A stretch of 64,000 bases of DNA from Entoloma clypeatum. Lineage: Eukaryota > Basidiomycota > Agaricomycetes > Agaricales > Entolomataceae. The notes beneath the pieces were generated by a model. It was not told the origin of the DNA and searched no databases. It was given only the letters and a program-made list of their open reading frames with translations. Of this stretch, positions 1 to 10,600 are shown piece after piece. The stretch's first letter is position 1. Every line of letters starts with the position of its first letter. Both the position numbers and the translations under genes were made by a program. The stretch is taken from the NCBI GenBank assembly GCA_963565915.1, contig OY751489.1, positions 4,216,001 to 4,280,000 on the forward strand. The letters are read 5' to 3'.

Positions 1-174
1 TCTCCACAAATGGCCGACAGTCGAATCCACTGCTGCGTCTCCCGCAGGTACGCCTCACATCCCGCCCTCCATCCCTCATTTCTCACTTCATGATCATTCC
101 ATAGTCACCTCGGTCCCAAGCCCACCGCGTCCCCGCCCTCCGATCCCTCCCCTCCCTCCTCTCCATCCCAGTCT

Positions 175-687
175 TCAAACCCCCCCCTCCGCCGTCAATA
201 TCCCCTTCTTCGACCCGCACTTCGTAGACGTCTCCTTCCTCGCACTAGGTACACACTCCCCACACCCCTCCACCGCCGGCGTCATCCTCGTCGTCGACTC
301 CACCTCGATGAGTGAACCCGTGAGGACTAACCAGACGTCCCCCGGGTATTGTCGCTGGTGACCGTTGACGGCGCTGACGACCGAATTCGTGCAACCCCCA
401 ACCCGGTCGGTGGCGCCTTCGACGTAGCCCAGCACCTGGGCCTCCTTGTACTCGGCCTCGTCCTCCACATGCTCCTTCTTTCCAGATGCCTACCACGACC
501 CAGATCCAGCCATGTTTCCAACATACAATCGCAAGGGGATGTCAACGGTGTCGAAGACGTGATGGAAGTGGACCATACATACGGCCTCGGCGGCGGTGCC
601 CATCGCATGGCGGAGTTGACCAGAGGTCTTCCTGTACAAGTATCGTTCTGCTCTGCTGGCACCAGCTGTGATGAACTCGTGAACCTT
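175..687 (-). pseudogene. broken protein-coding frame, family not recognised
   Basis: On the minus strand one frame stays open from 687 to 175 except for a single in-frame TAG at 492-490. Codons on both sides of the stop prefer G or C in the third position, and the protein reads naturally (for example VHFHHVFDTVDIPLRLYVG before the stop and YPGDVWLVLTGSLIEVE after it). This suggests one exon of a decayed gene. A TTAG just upstream of 690 could be a splice acceptor. I do not recognise the family. The plus strand is also open here (about 2-361 and 349-819), so the strand call is not certain. Confidence 0.4.
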
Positions 688-1245
688 CTAACCTTAACCA
701 GATGGCTGTTTTTCGCCCTCGGCCGCCCACGGAGGTTGATATCTAAAATCTGGATATGTGGTGCGCTTGCCTGTTGTAGCCTGGTCAGGTTGAGGACCCA
801 CTTGACACACCCCGGTTAGATGTAGCGCTGCGGTTGACGAACCGTGGTGCGAATCTTCAATCGACGTGTCACCGCTTGGGCTTGGGACCCTGTAGATAGA
901 TCCGAGGTTTCGATAACACATACTGCATACCCTCACATGAAACCGAGGTCCATCAGCAGCTGAGTAAGTACTTGGTATTGTACTGCAACGAAATCATTGA
1001 CCACCCTGACGGCGAAAGATACGCAGACGGCGCCGCAAGACAGGGCTGAATGGATATCCTCACAGGGGTGTCCTGCCAGAATACGTGAGGACTCAACCGC
1101 CTTCTCTCTGGTCGTACTTACTGCATCCCTTTACCCCAAGTTCTTCCGCAGTCAAAAGTCCGAGTCGGATGCTTCCGATTCTCACTCCTTCCGTTCCTGT
1201 CGAATATTTCTCCCTTGATACCTGTGACCTGGTCGCCGTTCGGGA
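688..1245. other. no gene seen
   Basis: No convincing frame, repeat or RNA gene in this stretch. It ends in the promoter of the small secreted protein gene. Confidence 0.5.
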
Positions 1246-1254
1246 TATAAAAGG
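1246..1254 (+). promoter_or_regulatory. TATA box of the small secreted protein gene
   Basis: TATAAAAGG lies about 95 bases upstream of the ATG at 1350. A start of transcription about 30 bases downstream would make the ATG at 1350 the first usable one. Confidence 0.5.
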
Positions 1255-1349
1255 ACGGAGGGAATTGGCCACCTTCAACATTACAGCAAGCCTGAGGTCA
1301 AAGTCATCGCGCATTGCACTCACCCGAATTAGTCAACCCATTCCTTGTC

Positions 1350-1622
1350 ATGCACTTCTCCCGCGCTCTCGTCTTTTCCATCGTTCTTTGCATCGCGAGC
1401 GCCCGGGATGCACCCGAAACCTGCGTTACCGCTCCACTAAGGGGCGCGGTTGGGAATCCTTGCGCACACAGCCGCCAGTGTTGTGACTACCCAACCTATG
1501 GTTGCTACAGTGTCGTTGATGATAAAATTGGCGTGAGTCATCCCGCCTACGATTGTGGTGACATTATTTATGTTGAGCCGAATTGTCACAAAAAACAGAC
1601 ATGTGGCAAAGTCATTCACTAG
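1350..1622 (+). CDS. small secreted cysteine-rich protein
   Basis: Intron-free reading gives 90 residues. The start is the ATG at 1350, because the frame upstream has no ATG and the next codons give a classic signal peptide: MHFSRALVFSIVLCIASA (Met, Arg, then a hydrophobic core and small residues at the cleavage site). The mature part has eight cysteines spaced C-x12-C-x5-CC-x6-C-x16-C-x9-C-x5-C. It does not match the hydrophobin spacing. A GTGAGT donor and ACAG acceptor inside the ORF define a possible in-phase intron; splicing would leave six cysteines in a C..C..CC..C..C order like a knottin. Role unknown; family rules suggest an extracellular, effector-like or defence peptide. No toxin family is recognised. 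Confidence 0.6.
   Translation: MHFSRALVFSIVLCIASARDAPETCVTAPLRGAVGNPCAHSRQCCDYPTYGCYSVVDDKIGVSHPAYDCGDIIYVEPNCHKKQTCGKVIH
1533..1598 (+). other. possible 66-nt in-phase intron
   Basis: Begins GTGAGT and ends AAACAG, with a GTCAC branch-like motif about ten bases before the AG. It is 66 nt (22 codons), sits exactly between codons and contains no stop, so retained and spliced forms both stay in frame. Removal deletes two cysteines and gives a 68-residue, six-cysteine product. Confidence 0.45.
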
Positions 1623-2026
1623 TGGAGAGTGGATAGTATCACCACAGCGGTCCCGATAAGGAACAGAGCGGTCGTACTGTACACAACAATAGCGCATATT
1701 TGCAACACAATTCTGTTGCATGGAAACTTCTGTTGAGGTGACATGCCAAATTTGGATAGTGTGATGGATGCGAGTGCACTGAATGGGCCAAGTGCTCCTC
1801 ATCCATTTCTTCTCCACGGAAAGTATATGCAGATGTTCTCCATTTGATTATATGTATTAGGCACCATTGGACACAACCACATCACCATAACATCTGCCTT
1901 GGGGGAATAGTGGTACTAATATGTAGATTGTGGTTGGACATCATCAATTCATCAGCAAATCCTGGTTTTTGGCGAAGTTTGTTGCAGTTTGCTGAAGATG
2001 CTGAAGTTGGCCCTATAAACTTTGCA
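1623..2026. other. no gene seen
   Basis: Downstream flank of the secreted protein gene. I see no frame with coding character and no repeat found elsewhere in the window. Confidence 0.45.
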
Positions 2027-2100
2027 GCAAGGGGGTGGCGGGATCGGATCCCGTGACCGGGGGTAGGGGGGGTCTCTGGCCGCCTGGGAAAAAGAAATTC
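2027..2100 (+). repeat. short GC-rich interspersed repeat, copy 1
   Basis: Starts CAAGGGGGTGGCGGGA, then a G run, GGTCTCTGG and an A-rich end. Related copies lie at 8725-8800 and 12235-12345. Confidence 0.45.
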
Positions 2101-2302
2101 TGACACGCCAAAACAATGACATCATGGCCCCAAAAATGGCAGTTGAGCACCTCAATCAAGAGCACGAAGCCAGAGAACATGGCAGAGAATCTCAACATCA
2201 TTGCAGAAGACGTTGGCAGTTGGTAGTAGAGCATATATTGGTTGAATTACATTGACCTTGTACTCATATCATCACTCATTTCAAAGCTTTTCCCTGCCAG
2301 AG

Positions 2303-2783
2303 ATGGCAAAGAAGCAACAGTAAGATTCCAACATTGAAGGCTTGAGAGGTTAACTCTAATCCAATGGCATCAGTAATACAGAGAAGTTCGATGACAAGAG
2401 CCAACTGGAATGTCCAAAATGCAAGCAGATGATACATGTGGGGACCGGGGACAGAAGAACCTTGACATCCACCAAAGCGCAAAAACATGCCGCACTGCGC
2501 AATCAAAGGCAAGTGGATGGCAGAGGAAGCCAAAAGCCAATAACATCTTGGAAAATTTCTTCAAACCCCCCGCACCTTTGAATCTGCCAAAGGTATTCAC
2601 TCCACAACCCGTCAAAACCGAGGAAACCGTTGGACCACTTGATCTGCCAGTGGATCCATTGCCCATCCCTGAGGACAACTCATCCCTAGCATCCAAGACC
2701 CTGCCAACACAGCACGCCTTCAACAAAAATGTGAAAATCTGTCAACATGCCATCGTTCTCCTTCAGAAACTTGAGACAGCAGT
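2303..2783 (+). pseudogene. zinc-finger protein pseudogene, 5' part (split by Copia-1)
   Basis: ATG at 2303, short exon to 2319, then an intron 2320-2373 (GTAAGA donor, CTAAT branch, CAG acceptor, 54 nt). Exon 2 begins with a zinc finger whose cysteines (ECPKCKQMIHVGTG) are in one frame and whose second half (NLDIHQSAKTC) is in the next, so a one-base indel near 2445 already broke it. The frame then runs to LQKLETA at the Copia-1 insertion point. Removing Copia-1 and one GCAGT duplication continues the frame without a break into 8163 onward. Resembles multi-copy Agaricomycete proteins of unknown function with an N-terminal CCHC-like and a C-terminal C2H2 finger; recalled, not searched. Confidence 0.6.
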
Positions 2784-3095
2784 TGTTGAAGTTCCACCTG
2801 GGCGCTAGCCACAGGCGTACTGAGCAACACAGCTACAGTGTGGAAGTACTCTACTTAACCGTTCTAGCCACTTACATGGTTTGGGAGGGTGAGGCTGGTG
2901 AGAGCGGTTGAGGCTGATAAGAGCGATGGAGCTGGTTAAGAGTCAAGAGACAACTTATTGATATTGACAGTTTCCTGGTCTTATATACCGTACTACTGTT
3001 TGTACCAACCAAATAAGTATGTAATTGAAGATGTGTAAATGGTCACGTGATCTAATCTAATCTAATCTAATCTACATGATGGAAAAGTTTCAACA
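2784..3095 (-). repeat. Copia-1 3' LTR
   Basis: 312 bp, TG...CA ends within TGTTGAA/TTCAACA. Contains a short CTAAT tandem run near its right end that differs in length from the partner LTR. Confidence 0.93.
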
Positions 3096-3163
3096 CCCCC
3101 CCATATTTAGTACATACTTCTAAATACATCTTACTTTTTCCCATATAGGTACTCTTTCTTCGT

Positions 3164-6100
3164 CTAGTTTTTAAGTAATCCAAAGTACGGGATAAATTTG
3201 TTGAAGAGGATTTTCCCCAGATTCTTAGTTAAAAGATCTGCAGGGTTATTCACTCCTTCGATGAATTCGACCATAATAATCCCTTCGGATACTTTTTCTC
3301 TGACAAAGTGGAATCACACATCGATGTGCTTGGATCGCTTCTCAGTTACAGGATTGGATGCGATAAAGACGGAGCCATTGTTGTCTCCATAGATCGGAAC
3401 TGATCCGATCTGCATTCCAAGTTCGGCAAGCATGCTTCTAAGCCATGTCACTGCGCGACTGCAATCTGATAGCGCCATGTACTCTGCTTCTGTGGAAGAG
3501 AGGGCAATGGTTTTTTGCGCTGATGAAACCCATGTTACTGCTCCAGACGCCAGCGATATGAAGTAACCAGTGGTGGACTTTCTGGTGTTTTCGTCTGACG
3601 CCCAATCGGAGTCTGTAAATGCGTAGATTCCTTTCCCAGAGTCACCATCATACATGATCGCGTAATCTTTCGTTGCCTTCAAATACCTGCAAATATCCCT
3701 TGCCACTTCTAAATGGCATTTGGTAGGATTTGCGGAAAATTGGGACATTTTGATCACTGCGAAACAAATGTCGGGTCTTGTCCTGATCATTAAGTACAAT
3801 AGTGATCCGATGATGGATTGGTACTTGGATCTGAGTTCCACATTGGGTTCATCTTCAGACTTCATGGGTTTGTAGCCCGTCGGGTGTGGGTGGCATTGGA
3901 TTCGCTCATCCCCATACATGTGAGAATTTTCTCAAGGTAAGGTACTTGATCAATGAAGATCTTCTTCCCACGTTGCCTTATTTGGATTGAGAGAAATTCT
4001 TTCGGTTCCCCATTAGACACTAGATGGCCTAGGTCCCTACATTCCCATGTTGTCATGAAGGCCTTCTTCTTCTCTAGCGTGTACTCTCGGTTTGTGCCGA
4101 GAAAAGCAGAGTCATCGACATAAATGACAGCGATTACAGTTTCCTCTTTGGTACTTGTGTGAATGAAAACTCCCGCATCGGAGTGAAGCCGGACAAAACC
4201 GAGCTTTTTCATGGAGGAATTGAGTTCCCTCCACCAGGCTAATGCGGCCTGCTTAAGTCCATATAGGGCTTTGTATAGTCGGTACACAAAGTGTTCTTTC
4301 CCTTTTACTATGTAGCCCTCAGGCTGTCGCATGTAAATTACCTCACGGAGTGTTCTATAGAGGAAGGCTGATGAGACGTCCAAGAATGTCATGAACCACC
4401 CTTCAAGGGCTGTCAATGCCAGAATCAACCGGACAGTCTCGTATCTCACTACTGGTGAGAAGATCTGATTGAAGTCGATCCCTTCTACCTGTGAGAAACC
4501 TTTTGCGACAAGGCGCGCTTTCAAACGCCCATCGGATTTTTTGTTGTAAACCCATTTGTTCCTTAGAGCTTTCCTCCCAGTAGGTAGGGGTACTAACTCT
4601 GTGATCACCCCACGGCTTTTGAGCATGTCTAGCTCTTTTTGTTCTGCCGCATACCAATCTTCTTTGTTGGGAAGAGTGTATATGTCTTTGTGTGACATTT
4701 CGATGATGCCCACTTGGATAGAGCTTGCCTCCATTAGGAGATTATTCATCCATGCCGTTTGACCGCCTAATCTATGTCTTCGATCCATTTTTTCAAGATC
4801 AGAAGCAGGGGTGTCTTCCCCATAGATGCTACCTGGCATTCTCCGAACTCGTCGTTCCCTGATCGGTTGATCTGGTACTTGTTCGGGTTCCGGAGTGGGT
4901 ACTCGCGGTTCATTGTCGGGCTCGCTAGACGGCAAGTCATTGTCTGATTCAGGGTGATCCTGTCCAGTGGGAACATGGTCGTGAGGTTTTTCGTAATGAC
5001 TGTCATTGTCATTGTTTCCGGGGATGAGGTCCTCAAACTCATCAGCCAGTTCTGGGTTTTCCATTTCTGGATGGTTTTCTGGCAAAGGGTCGATGTGGCA
5101 TCTAGGGTATTTGCTTTCATCAAAGATAGCTTTCCCACCCATGAAAATTGTATTAGTCTCAGGATCCATGAAACGGTATCCTTTGACCCCTGGTTTTGAT
5201 CCGAGATAAATCATCAATCGAGATCCAGACTCCAGGGAATTTCTACGTTTTTCCTTTGGGATATACACATATGCCTGACATCCGAAGACTCTGATGCTTG
5301 ACATATCGGGGATCTCATTGGTCACCCTGAAGTAAGGGGTATTCCATTCGAGACGCTGCATGGGGGTTCTGTTGTAGAGAAACACTGCATGTTCCAAACA
5401 GAATTCCCACCACATAGGGGGTAAGCATGCGTCGAAGCGCAAGGCCTGAGATTTCTCCCACAGGGTTTGATTTATCCGTTCTGCTCTACCGTTCTGCTGG
5501 TGCTGATACGGGAGCGTGACATCGATCAGAACTCCATGATCGGCAAGTACATTCTTGTATTCGTCAAACTCTCCACCTCCATCAACTCGCCATTTCTTAG
5601 GAGTGGCGGCGAACTGATTCTGGATCATCGCAAGAAATTGTCGCAGTGCCGTGATGGCATCCGATTTCTTTCTAAGCAAGACAACCCAGACGTGGGATGA
5701 AAAATCGTCCAAAAACGTGAGGAAATATTTATATTTATGATATGATGCCGTGGATATCTGTTTGAGGTCGGAATGGATCAGATCAAAGGTTTTTGTTGCC
5801 CTTGTCATCGAATTGGGATATGACTGATTCGGCATTTTCCCTTTGAGGCAACCTGTGCAACTTTCCTGTGATTTCTCACGTACTAGTGTCTCAGGTACCC
5901 CTTTGGTACTGGTGGGAATCTTTCGGAGTGCTTGATCATTTGGGTGACCAAGGCGCTTGTGCCATGTTTCGACAGTGATTTTGCTTGAGATCGCATGGAT
6001 CTGGTCATAGCGTATTTCAGTGTCTAACCAGTAAATGATTTGACCAAGGATGTGGGGCGAAAACTGGATTTTGTTCAGCCCTTTGGAGATATTGATTTCT

Positions 6101-7848
6101 CCACAAGTCCTGTCTACTTTGTAACCATGGTTAAGGAAGACGCCTAGGGACAATAGGTGTGTGTCCATGTCTGGAATGTAGAATACCAGTCTGAGAAGAT
6201 GGGTTTTAATTTCCCCATTCAGGGTATGCCGTACTGGAACGGCCCCAACTCCTAATATTTCCAGTTTCTTCCCTTTAGCTGCAGTTTGGACAAATTGCTT
6301 GACCGTGAGAGGTCTATAGTATGCGAAGTCTTTAAACTCATAGGTGAAGTGTAACGAGGCGCCGGAGTCTAATATCCACTGCGCGCGTTCTTTTTCCTTA
6401 CAGTGTGTGCAAGAGGCAAAATGTTTAACATATTTTTTGTGTAGATCACTGCTGAAGTGATCTATGCACTCTGTAGTGGTACTAGCTAATATATTATACG
6501 TCTGTTGAGAGGCATAATTAGCTTTCCGCATTTGGTAAGGTTTGGGAAAAGGGTTTGACGGACCGTCAAGTTCTATCTCGTCCACAAATTCATCCGGCCG
6601 CATCCGTTCCTGGTCGATGTCCATCATCTTCAGCGATTGGTCTAACGGCGGAGTAACTCGACGCTGTTTTGCTGGCCTTTTGTCGATGTCTGGGATGATG
6701 GTATCCAAGATACGAAGGTTCGACCCAGAGGGTCGTGCGCCAACTTCTCGGGCGAGTTTTCGCACCCTCTTGTTCTTTTTCCACACAGACGGCTTTCCGG
6801 AAGGAAGCCCGGTGTACTGGGAAGGAGGCGGGTTCATGTGTTGCAGGAGCGACTGCATCTTTTCCGACTCGGGTTGTACAGTAAAAGAGGTCCTTCCGCG
6901 ACTGGTTACGGTGGTGAAGGAGTGTGCATGATGAGGTGGGAGAGGGCAAGGGGCACGTTGATGAGGAGGAAGGGGACAGGGAGCAGGATGACGAGGGGCT
7001 TGCTCAATGGCTGGTGCAATAAACTCGACCATTTCCTCAGCGTGGTCGGAGTCATTATCTGCGTTGTTGGCGCGCTTCTTCTGGTTGCGCCAGCGTCCCT
7101 TTCCCTTCTTCTTTTCAGAAGCGGTACTTGGGTCGTTCGAGTTAGTCTGCTCGTCAGTGTTGTTATGTGAGGTACTCGGCGCTGTCTGCTTTTCCCATTT
7201 GGGGTCTTGTTCCTTTCGCTTAGTCCTGGAGATTTTCCGGGCCTGCTTGTTGGACGCCCGAGTAGACCCTATCGCATATTTGTGCCTGTATTCCGAAACG
7301 ATGCTGTCGGTGACGGCCTGCCATGTGAAGTCATCGGCGTCGTAGACCTGGAAGAGGGCGGTGGAGAGAGACGACCAGGCGTCAGGAATCACACTCACCA
7401 AGATCATAGCCTCCATCAGATCAGGCACAATGAATTTTGAGTCGCTAAGGCGAGCAAAGAGTGACCTGAGGTGCTCAATTTCCGGTATGGGGTCGCGACC
7501 CGACAGCTTGAAGGAGGCAGCAGCTTTGAAGTCGCCAAATATGGTGGTGGGGGAGATCTTTGAATATGCATCCTTTAATAACGTCCAGGCTTCCTTTGAG
7601 GTCTTGGCATCCTTGATGTGCCTCCTGATCGCTTCGGAGACTTTGAGGCGGATGGAGTACTAAGTCAATCCCCTTAGGGACGCTTCATGACAGGTACTTG
7701 TTGTAATGACGTTCCCAGGTTCATGTGTGAAGAAGTATGACTCAGAACCTAGATCTTTCGATTGGTTCTTTGCCAAGCAGGGTAGAGTGGGCAGGTACTC
7801 GCTGTTGCCAGTGTTCCCAAGTCCCTCTGCTATCCGGGGCCCATAACC
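3164..7848 (-). pseudogene. Copia-1 gag-pol polyprotein, disabled
   Basis: The frame is open from the primer site (7848) downward. Gag runs through an in-frame TAG at 7662-7660. In order: protease WILDSGASLHFT; GAG-pre-integrase (ETWHKRLGHP); integrase with HSDLK, DGGGEF and NGRAERI as the D,D,E residues; a basic and proline-rich linker; RT with FLDVSSAFL and the YVDD box; then RNase H (TDSDWASD, STEAEYMA, NNGSVFIASNPV). A frameshift near 3880-3915 separates RT from RNase H. A TGA at 3316-3314 follows KHIDV where this family has Arg, so CGA to TGA is likely. The original stop is at 3166-3164. Length and order fit a full copia polyprotein; no longer translatable as one chain. Confidence 0.9.
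7836..7848 (-). other. Copia-1 primer-binding site (half tRNA-iMet type)
   Basis: Directly after the 5' LTR the element sense strand reads GGTTATGGGCCCC. This is the complement of the anticodon arm of initiator tRNA-Met (GGGCCCAUAACC), not of its 3' CCA end, as in Drosophila copia. The same site follows the LTR of Copia-D. Confidence 0.65.
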
Positions 7849-8157
7849 TGTTGAAGTTCCACCTGGGCGCTAGCCACAGGCGTACTGAGCAACACAGCTA
7901 CAGTGTGGAAGTACTCTACTTAACCATTCTAGCCACTTACATGGTTTGGGAGGGTGAGGCTGGTGAGAGCGGTTGAGGCTGATAAGAGCGATGGAGCTGA
8001 TTAAGAGTCAAGAGACAACTTATTGATATTGACAGTTTCCTGGTCTTATATACTGTACTACTGTTTGTACCAACCAAATAAGTATGTAATCAAAGATGTG
8101 TAAATGGTCATGTGATGTAATCTAATCTCTAATCTACGTGATGGAAAAGTTTCAACA
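7849..8157 (-). repeat. Copia-1 5' LTR
   Basis: 309 bp, same termini as the left LTR. Its outer flank GCAGT repeats the sequence before 2784. Confidence 0.93.
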
Positions 8158-8162
8158 GCAGT

Positions 8163-8700
8163 AAACCAAATACCGAGTATCATACCCCTCGCAACTTCAG
8201 CGCATTTGCCGAGCACCTTTGCCGCAGATCCCCACACCTGCATTGCTGAATCCAGGGAAGACAACTGGATGGTCTTGAACGTGGTTTTTAAGTCCTCATT
8301 TGGATGGGGAGGGATGGAAATGGCGACTGCTGTTGCTGGAATGCTGAACCACGGAGAATGTGGATTGGATGGATTCATCAAGTTCTTGAGGTTTTTTGTT
8401 TTAAGTGTCTGAACCTTATTACTTTCAAGTATGCAAGTGCTGCAACTTCTTCCGAATCATCACCTTGCTCCAACGTTCCCATTGTCTGTTCTCTCTGCCC
8501 CGATGGCAGCCCAGCTATTTGGACATACAGTCTTCATGCACATTATCGTGACCGTCACCGGCTCATCTCACCTGCTCTCTTTCCAACACACGTCCAGCTC
8601 TCACAGTCAGAAAAACATGGTATGAAAGGTGTTTGGAATGTGTGCTTCATTCGAAAAAAGAAATCATCATGTTCCGGGAAGAAAAAAGATGCTAAAAATG
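8163..8700 (+). pseudogene. zinc-finger protein pseudogene, 3' part
   Basis: Continues the frame from 2783 after the duplicated GCAGT: VNQIPSIIPLATSAHLPS, then a region with WMVLNVVFKSSFGWGGMEMA, to a TGA at 8410-8412. A one-frame shift near 8400 leads into a second stretch that ends in a C2H2 finger, CSLCPDGSPAIWTYSLHAHY followed by RDRH (about 8484-8560), and a lysine-rich tail. So the ancestral protein had zinc fingers at both ends. It carries at least two indels besides the Copia-1 insertion. Function unknown. Confidence 0.55.
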
Positions 8701-8724
8701 CATAGCTATGTAGGAGGGTGTAGA

Positions 8725-8800
8725 CAAGGGGGTGGCAGAACCGGAATCCCAGACCTGGGGTGGGGGGGTCCCACCCAGAGAAAAAAAAAGTTGCACACCC
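8725..8800 (+). repeat. short GC-rich interspersed repeat, copy 2
   Basis: CAAGGGGGTGGCAGAACCGG followed by a G run, a GGTCCCACC core and a run of A. Sits just 3' of the zinc-finger pseudogene. Confidence 0.45.
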
Positions 8801-8889
8801 AAAATTATGACATAAACCTACCAAAAAAGGCAGTCCCACACAACCACTGAACCCTTTCACATACTCAACCTACATTGTATTGTAATTTA

Positions 8890-9485
8890 TGGTCCAGCAA
8901 AGACATACAGTGTATGGTAAATTATGGAAGCAGCGAATTCACTACAGCACCAGTGAATTTGCCATGGCAAATGGCAAAGTAAAAATATCACCAGCAAAGT
9001 AAAAATGTCGCTGGCAACAACATCAAAACGGCGAAACACCAGCAAGAAAAGACTGAATTGAGGGGGCACCGGCGAAAGTGAGCCTTGAGTGTCAGCAACA
9101 CTCCATATATGAAGAATGATGCTAATGACAGATCAGTGAATAATTCACCGGTGCAAGACACCACAGCAAAAAACCGGTGAAAAACCGGCAACACAGTGAC
9201 AGGCCATCAGCGAATTGATGAGCCATCGGTGAAAGTGAGCCTTTGAGTGTCGGCAACATTCCATATACAAAGAACAATGCTAACGACAGATCAGCAAATA
9301 ATTCACCGGCGAAAGACACCACGGCAAAAAACCGGTGAAAGACTGGTGACACGGCGACAGGCCATCAGCAAATTGATGACCCATCGGCAAAAGTGAGCCT
9401 TTAGTGTCAGCCACACTCCATATACAAAGAACAATGCTAACAACAGCTTGGCAAATAATTCACCAGCGAAAGACACCATGGCAAA
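8890..9485 (+). repeat. 157-bp tandem repeat, about 2.6 copies
   Basis: GTGAGCC landmarks fall at 9079, 9235 and 9393, a period of 156-158 bp. Each unit carries TGTCRGCAACACTCCATATA, AATTCACCGGCGAAAGACACC and AAAAACCGGTGAAA. 8890-9060 holds shorter, degenerate pieces of the same motifs. Non-coding; the third unit is cut off by the hAT-like repeat. Confidence 0.75.
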
Positions 9486-9514
9486 AAACATATCGTCTGA
9501 GTCTCGCCGTCTGA

Positions 9515-9860
9515 CACCGTTGGGCATGAGTGGACTCTGTTGGGTGTGAGTGGATGTGTTGGGCATTGGGCGTGAGTCAATGGAAGAGGAGGGGGGCCAT
9601 TGAGCATGAGAGGGGTTGTTGGGCTCGAAGGGAGGGCATTGGGCATGAGTGGACTCCGTTGGGCATGAAAAGGGACCGTTGGGCGCTAGAGGGGGCCGTT
9701 GGGCACAAGTGGGGGCCGTTGAGCTTCAAGGAACGGTGTTGGGCATTAGAGGCAGCCATTGGGCACGAGAGCGGGCCGTTGGGCACTAGAGGGGCCATTG
9801 GGCATGAGTGGTGGTTGTTGGGCACAAGCGGTGGCTGTTGGGCGGAGGTGGTGGCCAGAT
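9515..9860 (+). repeat. G-rich minisatellite (about 20-21 bp unit)
   Basis: Degenerate units of the type CCGTTGGGCATGAGTGGGGG. Reading frames through it on the minus strand give Pro/Asn-rich repeats and are not genes. Confidence 0.85.
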
Positions 9861-10110
9861 GGAGTGGAGGTGGGGCATAAAAAAAGGGTGGGAATGTTTT
9901 GTTGGCTGTCTGTTGACTTATGGTGCAACTTTTGGCAATTGCCAAGAGTGCTCAGTAGTCAGTGCCGAGCAATGCATGTCATTGAAACTCGCGCCCTCAA
10001 TGTCCAAACCATGGCACCACAAGCCTTAAAAACAGATCTTAACTTATGTAGAGATATTTAGAAACTTATAGTAAGTATATATAAAGTTAAATACATCAGC
10101 TATGTATGGT

Positions 10111-10600
10111 TAGTGTTTTGAAGTCCAGTCTCAAACTGGACCAGAACCAGACTGGTAAAGACTGGTGAGAGACTGGACTGCAGTCTCAAGTTTCAGATTT
10201 TTGAGGATTGACCAGTCTCAGGTTCTTCAAATTTTGGAAAAAAAGAAGACTGGTTCAACACCAGTCTTGATTTGAGACTCAAAAAATGTAAACTGGTCAT
10301 AGGTTCACACAGGTTCATATAGGTTCACATAGATTTTGTTCATCAAAGCTTCTATAAAATGTTTTGAAATGTGTGATAAATGATATTTTGAAATAGTTTT
10401 AATAAATTGGAAAATGACCAGTTTAAACCAGTTTGAAACAGTCCTGGTTTACCTTTTTGAGAAAGGAAAGACTGGTTCACCAGTCTTTGACCAGTCCAGT
10501 TCTGGTTTCAGTTTTTTGGAGAAACCACTCAACCAGTCTTGGTTCTAGGTTCTTGATTTTTTGGGCAAAAAACCGGACTGGACTGAACTTTTAAACACTA
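10111..10600 (+). mobile_element. hAT-like MITE-1 with 8-bp TSD
   Basis: Starts TAGTGTTTTGAAGTCCAGTC and ends GACTGAACTTTTAAACACTA, imperfect inverted repeats. It is flanked by TGTATGGT at 10103-10110 and 10601-10608. The paralogous repeat at 57605-57620 has a single TGTATGGT and no insert. The interior is a dense run of ACTGG/CCAGT motifs and encodes nothing. Confidence 0.9.

Larger units (their letters stand above)
2784..8157 (-). mobile_element. Copia-1: complete Ty1/copia LTR retrotransposon
   Basis: LTRs at 2784-3095 (312 bp) and 7849-8157 (309 bp) begin TGTTGAA and end TTCAACA. They differ at about seven positions, nearly all transitions, plus small indels. The element is flanked by GCAGT at 2779-2783 and 8158-8162, a perfect 5-bp target-site duplication. 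It is oriented on the minus strand, primer site next to 7849. Domain order protease, integrase, RT, RNase H is that of Ty1/copia. It is disabled by a stop in gag, a frameshift in the RT/RNase H linker and a stop near the end of RNase H. Confidence 0.95.

Noticed and set aside
2..361. Plus-strand open frame running off the left edge (SAVNIPFFDPHFVDVSFLAL and upstream Pro/Ser-rich sequence)
   Set aside because: It has C-rich third positions, but the minus frame over the same bases continues much further to the right with protein-like sequence; I could not decide with certainty and listed only the minus frame.
8890..9485. CRISPR-like array
   Set aside because: Repeat units are contiguous 157-bp blocks without unique spacers, and the context is eukaryotic.
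9530..9945. ORFs on both strands across the minisatellite (also at 24550, 56699, 57191, 58179, 62170)
   Set aside because: Pro/Asn/Ala-rich products come from the 20-21 bp tandem units in every frame; not genes.
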